Below are positions 58,383 to 64,000 of a DNA stretch of 64,000 nucleotides, piece after piece. Position numbers and translations under genes: made by a program. Each line of letters opens with the position of its first letter. Within the stretch, counting starts at the first letter, position 1. The DNA comes from Pseudomonas sp. P5_109 (GTDB lineage Bacteria > Pseudomonadota > Gammaproteobacteria > Pseudomonadales > Pseudomonadaceae): positions 4,601,501 through 4,665,500 of the forward strand of contig NZ_CP125380.1 of NCBI RefSeq assembly GCF_034009455.1, written 5' to 3'. The notes under the pieces were generated by a model. The model saw only the letters and a list, made by a program, of their open reading frames with translations, searched no databases and was not told where the DNA came from.

Positions 58383-60106
58383 AGCTCAGGCCCCATGGAA
58401 AAGTGCAGCCGAATGCCGCCATCGTCGTCCAGCGCATGGGCCAGATCGAGGCGGATCGGCCCCACCGGCGAGACCCAGCGCACGCCGATACCGACCCCGG
58501 TCTTGAGGTTCGGCAGTTCGAGTGTGTTGAAAGAGTTGCCCTGATCGACAAAGGTCGCGATTCGCCACTTTTCGGCGATGGAATACTGATATTCCGCGCT
58601 GGCGGCCACCATGTAGCGGCCACCGATGCGATCACCCTCGGAGTTTTCCGGGGACAGGCTCTGATAGTCGTAACCGCGCACGCTCTGATCGCCACCGGCG
58701 AAGAAGCGCAATGATGGCGGCACCGAATTGAAACCGTTGGTGGCACTGCCGCCGACCTGCACCCGCCCGAGGAAACGGTGATTATCGAACACCGTAGTCA
58801 GGCCTTTGACCAATGCCGTGCCGTAGAGCAAGTTGCTGTCGGAACCGAGGCCTTCCTTGGCCACTTTGGATTCGAATTGCAGCCGATAGCCGTTATGCGG
58901 GTCGATGCGGTTATCGCTCTTGAGGTACGAATAGCTCACGCCAGGCATCAGCAAGGTACTGAGTCCCGAGTCGTCGCCCAGTTGATAATCCTCGCGTTGC
59001 CACTTCAGCGATACCACCCGTTGCCAACCGCTGGGCAGTTTGCTGTGCCACTCAGGGCCGAGGGTCAACAGTTTGCTGTGGGTGTCGGTGCCGGCGATGT
59101 CTTCATTCTGATAGCCGCCGGCAAAACGCAGTTTGTCGGTCAGTGGCGGGTCCAGCGGAATGTCGTAGAACAGCCCGACGTTTTGCCGCGGCGCCGAGAC
59201 TTCGGCCTCCCAGCCGTAACTGTGCCCTTGCGCATTGACCCAGTGCCGAGTCCAGTTGGCCTTGGCCCGCGGGCCGACGTCGGTGGAGAAACCCAGGCCC
59301 AGGCCCATGGTCCGTGGCTTGCGGGTTTCGAGCTTGACGTCCACCGGGATCGCTTCGTCCTTGGATGCCGTGGGTGCCGCGTCCACGCGCACGCCTTCGA
59401 AGTAGCCGCTCGACTGCAGGTTCTGATTGAGTTCGGCGATCAGTTCCGAGTCATACGGCGTACCGGCCTTGAAGGGCACCATGCGTTGCAGCAACTCGTC
59501 ATCGAACGGCGTATCACCCTCGAAACTGACCTTGCCCAAGGTATAGCGCGGGCCACTTTCATAGATCAGTTCGATATCGGCGACGCCGGCCCGCGGGTCG
59601 ACCGACAGTTTCGAACGGGTGAAACGGCCGCTGAAAAAGCCATAGCGCGAAGCCTGGTTCTGGATCAGGCGCTTGGCGTCCTCGTAATGCCCATGATTGA
59701 GCACGGCACCGGACTTGAGTGCATCGCTTTTGGGCACCCGAAAGGCTTTGAGGGAGGCTGCCGGACCGTCGACACGCACCGTGACATTGCGCAGATGCAC
59801 CGGCTCGCCGGGATCGACCGAAAGTACCAGGCGCGGCTTGTCGCCACCCTTCACTTCGCTGTCGATGTGCGGCTGGTAATAACCCAAGGCCTGGGCAGCC
59901 TTGCGCGCCTGCTCTTCGGCGCCACGACTGAAGCGCAGCAACGCCTGCTCGTCACGATCGCCGAGGCTGCCGATGTAGCCTTCTATATTGGCTTTCAGCT
60001 CATCATTGGACGGTTTGATCCGTACATCCAATTCACTTTGTGCCAGCGCCGTGCAGCTGGTCATCAGCATCAGCACACCGCTGGTAATTCTTCCTGGAAA
60101 CTTCAT
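58379..60106 (-). CDS. tamA: Translocation and assembly module subunit TamA
   Basis: TamA is an Omp85-family outer-membrane barrel. The 575-residue protein has a signal peptide (ITSGVLMLMTSCTALAQ), three POTRA domains over about residues 25-255, and a 16-strand barrel with GLGLGFSTDVGPRAKANWTR and the family loop GGDQSVRGYDYQSLSPE. I chose ATG 60106 (MKFPGR); six more codons upstream are open. tamB is translationally coupled. Confidence 0.95.
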   Translation of the reverse strand: MKFPGRITSGVLMLMTSCTALAQSELDVRIKPSNDELKANIEGYIGSLGDRDEQALLRFSRGAEEQARKAAQALGYYQPHIDSEVKGGDKPRLVLSVDPGEPVHLRNVTVRVDGPAASLKAFRVPKSDALKSGAVLNHGHYEDAKRLIQNQASRYGFFSGRFTRSKLSVDPRAGVADIELIYESGPRYTLGKVSFEGDTPFDDELLQRMVPFKAGTPYDSELIAELNQNLQSSGYFEGVRVDAAPTASKDEAIPVDVKLETRKPRTMGLGLGFSTDVGPRAKANWTRHWVNAQGHSYGWEAEVSAPRQNVGLFYDIPLDPPLTDKLRFAGGYQNEDIAGTDTHSKLLTLGPEWHSKLPSGWQRVVSLKWQREDYQLGDDSGLSTLLMPGVSYSYLKSDNRIDPHNGYRLQFESKVAKEGLGSDSNLLYGTALVKGLTTVFDNHRFLGRVQVGGSATNGFNSVPPSLRFFAGGDQSVRGYDYQSLSPENSEGDRIGGRYMVAASAEYQYSIAEKWRIATFVDQGNSFNTLELPNLKTGVGIGVRWVSPVGPIRLDLAHALDDDGGIRLHFSMGPEL

Positions 60107-60171
60107 AGGCGCGGATGCTATCACGAGCTTGAGAGCGTGATAGAGCCTGACATGCCCGGAAAGTTCGGCGC

Positions 60172-60822
60172 CTAGGCCGTTGCAGTGTGTAACACCTGGG
60201 GATTGGGGTGAAAAAACACGTGCTCACGGATCGGTCCTACGGCGACTTCACCGATTTCCTCATAGCCCTGACGCTTGTAGAACTCCAGATAACGCGGATT
60301 CCCGGTGTCGAGGATCACGCCCTGTGAGTTCTCATCCACCGCGCACCAGTTGTGCACGGCTTGCAGTAGTTGTTCGCCGAAATGCTTGCCCTGGAACTGC
60401 GGATGAACCCCCAGCAACGGCAATACGTGCACCGAGTCGTTCGGTACGCAGGCTTCCACGGCAGCGTGATACTCGAGGTAGCGGCGAGTGCAGCGAAATC
60501 CCGTACTGAGCACCATGCGCAGGCGCCAGGCCCAACTTTCGGTGACGCCAAGACGACGTTGCGGCGGTGCGATCAGGGCGATGCCGATCAGGCGGTCGTT
60601 GACCAGCAGGCCGATGGCCGGCAGGTCCTGGAGAAAATGCTGGGTCACCAGTTCGCGCACGGTGGCGCGGACCCGCTGTTCGTAACCGGGGCGTTCGGCC
60701 TCGAACAGATAGCCGAAGGTCGGTTCGTGTCGATAAGCCTGGTACAGCAGCGAACGCGCTTCGCGGGCGTAGCCGCTGTCGAGCATGTGAATATCGGCAA
60801 TGACGGTCGAGGTTTCGGGCAT
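60172..60822 (-). CDS. GNAT family N-acetyltransferase
   Basis: A 216-residue acetyltransferase of unknown substrate. The acetyl-CoA region reads LLGVHPQFQGKHFGEQLLQ and the C-terminal motif is LDTGNPRYLEFYKRQGYEE. I chose ATG 60822 because GGGGAGA lies about nine bases upstream; a longer frame to 60912 lacks support. It is 65 bases upstream of tamA on the same strand, as in P. aeruginosa, so co-transcription is plausible. Confidence 0.88.
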   Translation of the reverse strand: MPETSTVIADIHMLDSGYAREARSLLYQAYRHEPTFGYLFEAERPGYEQRVRATVRELVTQHFLQDLPAIGLLVNDRLIGIALIAPPQRRLGVTESWAWRLRMVLSTGFRCTRRYLEYHAAVEACVPNDSVHVLPLLGVHPQFQGKHFGEQLLQAVHNWCAVDENSQGVILDTGNPRYLEFYKRQGYEEIGEVAVGPIREHVFFHPNPQVLHTATA

Positions 60823-61132
60823 GACGGTTGATCTCCCCGGCACAGCTCGGATGGCTGCGCTCTTGTTGTTACGAGCTGATCGGCGCTGACACAGTTCCAT
60901 ACAGATCCGCAATCAGTGTAGGCAATGAAATCGCCTTCGTCGGAACGCCGCCCGGAGCAAGCCCGCTCCCACAGGTGATGAACCGGCCTGTGCTTTTGTG
61001 GGAGCGGGCTTGCTCGCGAAAGGGCCATCACTGCCCATACACAACCGACAGGCACAGCCGAATCCCCTCACCCCACACTGGCCCGATTCCCACATGTCAG
61101 CTAGCATCGCCCTTTTGCCAGGACTGCCGACC
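60823..61132. other. GNAT-xthA divergent intergenic region
   Basis: A 310-base gap with promoters for both flanking genes and one REP pair (60954-61020). I see no other gene or RNA. Confidence 0.5.
60954..61020. repeat. Inverted REP pair, reversed order, left copy damaged
   Basis: GGAGCAAGCCCGCTCCCACA (60954-60973) and TGTGGGAGCGGGCTTGCTCG (60997). The left copy has lost its CGCGA end. Confidence 0.8.
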
Positions 61133-61945
61133 ATGAAGATCGTCTCCTTCAACATCAACGGGCTGCGTGCCCGTCCCCATCAGCTGGCGGCGCTGATCGA
61201 AAAGCACCAGCCCGATGTGATCGGCTTGCAGGAAACCAAGGTCCACGATGATCAGTTCCCGCTGGCCGAGGTACAGGCCCTGGGCTACCACGTGTACTTC
61301 CACGGGCAAAAAGGCCACTACGGCGTCGCCCTGCTCTCTCGCCAGGAGCCGCTGGCCCTGCATAAAGGTTTCGTCACCGACGAAGAAGACGCCCAGCGGC
61401 GCTTCATCTGGGGCACCTTTGCCGACGCCAACGGCGTACCGGTGACCATCATGAACGGTTATTTCCCACAGGGCGAAAGCCGCGACCACCCGACCAAATT
61501 CCCGGCCAAGGAACGCTTCTACGGTGATTTGCAGCAGTTGCTGGAAAGCCAGTTCAAGAACGACCAGCCACTGGTGGTGATGGGCGATGTGAACATTTCC
61601 CCGGAAGACTGCGACATCGGCATCGGCCCGGACAACATGAAACGCTGGCTGAAGACTGGCAAATGCAGCTTCCTGCCGGAAGAGCGCGAGTGGATGGCCC
61701 GCCTGAAGAACTGGGGCCTGGTCGACAGTTTCCGTCACCTGAACCCGGACGTGGCCGACACCTTCAGTTGGTTCGACTACCGCAGCCGTGGCTTCGAAGA
61801 CGAGCCCAAGCGCGGCCTGCGTATCGATGTGATCCTCGCCTCCCATGGCCTGCTGCCACGGGTGAAGGCTGCCGGAGTGGACTACGAACTTCGCGGCATG
61901 GAAAAACCATCGGACCATGCGCCGATCTGGCTTGAATTGAGCTGA
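61133..61945 (+). CDS. xthA: Exodeoxyribonuclease III
   Basis: XthA is the major AP endonuclease and 3'-5' exonuclease of base excision repair. The 270-residue protein starts [18 protein letters not shown] and contains the metal site in [25 protein letters not shown] and the catalytic His in [12 protein letters not shown]. The ATG at 61133 is chosen by similarity; a longer open frame from 60998 reads through a REP element. Confidence 0.97.
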   Translation: MKIVSFNINGLRARPHQLAALIEKHQPDVIGLQETKVHDDQFPLAEVQALGYHVYFHGQKGHYGVALLSRQEPLALHKGFVTDEEDAQRRFIWGTFADANGVPVTIMNGYFPQGESRDHPTKFPAKERFYGDLQQLLESQFKNDQPLVVMGDVNISPEDCDIGIGPDNMKRWLKTGKCSFLPEEREWMARLKNWGLVDSFRHLNPDVADTFSWFDYRSRGFEDEPKRGLRIDVILASHGLLPRVKAAGVDYELRGMEKPSDHAPIWLELS

Positions 61946-61967
61946 TCCCCGTCGAACACAACTCTCA

Positions 61968-62057
61968 TGTGGGAGCGGGCTTGCTCGCGAATACGGTTAA
62001 TCATTCAACATCAATGTCGACTGACCCGCCGCTTTCGCGAGCAAGCCCGCTCCCACA
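61968..62057. repeat. REPIN-like inverted repeat
   Basis: Arms TGTGGGAGCGGGCTTGCTCG (61968) and inverse (ending 62057). The interior matches the copy at 12136 (CATTCAACATC, then GACTGA). Confidence 0.88.
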
Positions 62058-62132
62058 TGGGAAAGTGTCATTTTTCCGAAACCTTACTGACTTAATCTCC
62101 CGACACCTCCTTTGGCTATTCAAGGTGCCGGC

Positions 62133-63473
62133 ATGATGCTGCGCGTGTTGTTCCTGTTGATGCTGTGCACGGGCTTGCCGCAGACGGCCTCGGCCGGCGA
62201 CTTGCCGACACCCGAACACGGCCCGGTGTTGCGCATCCAGGGTTCCAACACCATCGGCGCGGCATTGGGGCCGGCGCTGGTCGAGGGCCTGCTGAGCGAG
62301 CAAGGCCTGCGCAAGATCCACCGGGAAACCCCGGACACCGCCAACGAACTGCGCATTGTCGGCGAAACGGTTCAGGGTCGGCAGGTCGTGGTGGAGGTGG
62401 CAGCCCATGGTTCCAGCACCGGCTTCACTGCGTTGAAAGCGGGCAGCGCCGACCTTGCCGCCTCCTCGCGGCCGATCAAGGACAGTGAACTGGCCAGCCT
62501 GCAGTCCCTCGGCGACCTGAAAAGCCCGAGCGCCGAACAGGTCATTGCCATCGATGGCCTGGCGATCATCCTTCACCCGGACAATCCGCTGAACCAACTG
62601 GACACCGTGCAACTGGCGCGCATTTTCAGTGGCGAGGTGAAAAACTGGGAAGACCTCGGTGGCCCCGGCGGGCCGATTCATTTGTATGCGCGGGATGACC
62701 AGTCCGGGACTTACGACACCTTCAAGGAACTGGTCCTCAGTGGCCGTGGGAAAATCCTCGGCAGCGCGGCGAAGCGCTTCGAGTCCAGCGAACAACTGTC
62801 CGATGCGGTCAGCACTGACCCGCAAGGCATCGGCTTCATCGGTTTGCCCTATGTGCGCCAGGCCAAAGCCGTGGCCATTGTCGACGGTCAATCACAAGCC
62901 ATGCTGCCGCTCAACAGCCTGATTGCCACGGAAGATTATCCGCTGTCCCGTCGGTTGTTCCTTTACCTGCCGCCCAGCGGGAAAAATCCCTGGGCCAATG
63001 CCCTGGTGGCTTTTGCCCAGAGCACCAAGGGTCAGGCCATTGTTGCCGCCAACGGTTTTATTGCCCAAACCGTCCAGGCCATGGCCGTCACGCCGAATGT
63101 GCTGATGCCCGAGGGATACCAGTCCCTGAGTCGTCATGCCCAGCGGTTGTCGGTGAATTTTCGCTTCGAAGAAGGCAGTGCCAACCTGGACAACAAGGCG
63201 CGGCAAGACCTGACGCGAGTGCTCGACTATATAAGGCAGCACGACAAAACGACTGGGCAAGTGACGCTGGTAGGGTTTGGCGATGCCAAGAGTGACCCGG
63301 CGCGCGCCGATCTGTTGTCAAAACTGCGGGCCATGGCGGTGCGACGGGAGTTGGTGAAGAGCGGCGTGGTGTTTCGCGAGATCCGCGGATTCGGTGCCGA
63401 AATGCCGGTGGCGGCCAATAGCGCCGATGAGGGAAGGATCAAGAATCGGCGGGTTGAGGTATGGGTGTATTGA
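62133..63473 (+). CDS. PstS-like phosphate-binding domain fused to OmpA domain
   Basis: A 446-residue exported protein. After a signal peptide (LRVLFLLMLCTGLPQTASA) comes a PBP-like domain resembling PstS (LRIQGSNTIGAALGPAL; SSTGFTALKAGSADLAASSR; ARDDQSGTYDTFKELVL). The last 110 residues form an OmpA C-terminal, peptidoglycan-binding domain (LSVNFRFEEGSANLD ... RIKNRRVEVWVY). I chose ATG 62133, six bases after AAGGTG. It could tether an anion- or phosphate-binding module to the cell wall. The ligand is inferred only from similarity. Confidence 0.88.
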   Translation: MMLRVLFLLMLCTGLPQTASAGDLPTPEHGPVLRIQGSNTIGAALGPALVEGLLSEQGLRKIHRETPDTANELRIVGETVQGRQVVVEVAAHGSSTGFTALKAGSADLAASSRPIKDSELASLQSLGDLKSPSAEQVIAIDGLAIILHPDNPLNQLDTVQLARIFSGEVKNWEDLGGPGGPIHLYARDDQSGTYDTFKELVLSGRGKILGSAAKRFESSEQLSDAVSTDPQGIGFIGLPYVRQAKAVAIVDGQSQAMLPLNSLIATEDYPLSRRLFLYLPPSGKNPWANALVAFAQSTKGQAIVAANGFIAQTVQAMAVTPNVLMPEGYQSLSRHAQRLSVNFRFEEGSANLDNKARQDLTRVLDYIRQHDKTTGQVTLVGFGDAKSDPARADLLSKLRAMAVRRELVKSGVVFREIRGFGAEMPVAANSADEGRIKNRRVEVWVY

Positions 63474-63506
63474 ATCTGATGTGGTTGTGTTGAATGGGAT
63501 GATGCC

Positions 63507-63569
63507 TTCGCGAGCAAGCCCGCTCCCACAGGTTCAGTGCGGTCCCTGTGGGGGGGGCTTGCTCGCGAA
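63507..63569. repeat. Inverted REP pair, reversed order
   Basis: TTCGCGAGCAAGCCCGCTCC (63507) and TGTGGGGGGGGCTTGCTCGC (63547), 16 bases apart. The right copy has GGGGGG in place of GAGCGG. Confidence 0.82.
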
Positions 63570-63586
63570 TGGCAGGCGCCGCGGTC

Positions 63587-64000
63587 TTAGTGCCCGCTAC
63601 GCAGCATCTCCTTCGGCACATATTTGCCGATTTCGAACTTGCCGATCGCCGCACGGTGCACTTCGTCCGGGCCGTCGGCCAGGCGCAGGGTGCGCTGCAT
63701 CGCATACATGTAGGCCAGCGGGAAATCGTTGGAAACCCCTGCCCCGCCATGGATCTGGATCGCCCGGTCGATCACCCGCAATGCCACGTTTGGCGCGACG
63801 ACCTTGATCTGCGCGATCTCGCTTTTCGCCACTTTGTTGCCAACGGTGTCCATCATGTACGCCGCTTTCAACGTCAGCAGGCGTGCCATGTCGATTTCCA
63901 TGCGCGAGTCGGCAATCTTGTCGACGTTACCGCCCAGGCGTGCCAGGGGTTTGCCGAATGCGGTACGGCTTACCGAGCGTTTGCACATCAGTTCCAGTGC
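63587..64000 (-). CDS. Acyl-CoA dehydrogenase family protein, C-terminal part
   Basis: The last 137 codons of a minus-strand gene that runs off the right edge. The visible text fits the C-terminal helical domain of acyl-CoA dehydrogenases: [20 protein letters not shown], then [20 protein letters not shown] and [20 protein letters not shown]. This FAD enzyme class oxidises acyl-CoA in beta-oxidation or related pathways. Chain-length or substrate type cannot be decided from this part. Confidence 0.9.
   Translation of the reverse strand, partial: ALELMCKRSVSRTAFGKPLARLGGNVDKIADSRMEIDMARLLTLKAAYMMDTVGNKVAKSEIAQIKVVAPNVALRVIDRAIQIHGGAGVSNDFPLAYMYAMQRTLRLADGPDEVHRAAIGKFEIGKYVPKEMLRSGH

Overview
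The window is chromosomal DNA from a fluorescent pseudomonad, most likely of the Pseudomonas fluorescens group. The clues are: high-GC coding bias; the gene order trxB-aat-bpt-infA / clpA-clpS / cspD / icd-idh / nudJ-mnmA-hflD-purB / aceA / nuoA-N; both a dimeric-type and a monomeric isocitrate dehydrogenase; a fused nuoCD; and many copies of Pseudomonas-type REP/REPIN palindromes (core GGGAGCGGGCTTGCTCGC). It is almost entirely core genome. I see no prophage, insertion sequence, CRISPR array, rRNA or tRNA gene.

Layout. 1-1345 (-): the 5' part of ftsK. 1.6-7.7 kb: trxB, aat, bpt and infA on the plus strand converge with clpA and clpS on the minus strand, so the N-degron machinery (the two aminoacyl-protein transferases, the ClpS adaptor and the ClpA unfoldase) sits in one block, followed by cspD. 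8-12 kb: icd (-) and idh (+), two unrelated isocitrate dehydrogenases, are divergently arranged. 12.2-17.7 kb: nudJ, mnmA, hflD, purB, roxA (ribosomal L16 hydroxylase) and a GNAT. 17.9-18.7 kb: an exported, secretin-like small protein of unknown role. 19.1-20.5 kb: aceA, which competes with the two isocitrate dehydrogenases for isocitrate. 21.1-36.0 kb: the complete 13-gene respiratory complex I operon nuoA-B-CD-E-F-G-H-I-J-K-L-M-N.

36.3-44.5 kb: a GlpSTPQUV-type ABC importer on the minus strand (two ATPases, two permeases, a DUF2160 membrane protein and a large binding protein). It is divergent from a sigma54-dependent GAF/AAA+/Fis activator. The shared intergenic region carries a well-placed -24/-12 promoter and a cluster of TGAACA repeats that look like activator sites. 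44.7-49.4 kb: cysS and glnS (-), then ppiB and lpxH (+). 49.5-54.4 kb: a tripartite EmrAB-type efflux operon with its own MarR repressor and two identical 12-bp palindromes in front. 54.7-60.8 kb: tamB, tamA and a GNAT. 61.1-63.5 kb: xthA and a PstS-like/OmpA fusion protein. 63.6-64 kb: the C-terminal part of an acyl-CoA dehydrogenase that runs off the window.

The points most worth a second look are: the ABC importer whose two ATPases each lost a key residue on the same composite ATP site; the sigma54 promoter with its repeat cluster; the orphan secretin-like protein; the inverted repeats in front of aceA, nuoA and the efflux operon; a terminator-like hairpin inside the nuo operon; and two families of REPIN-like repeats, one copy of which lies inside the efflux operon.
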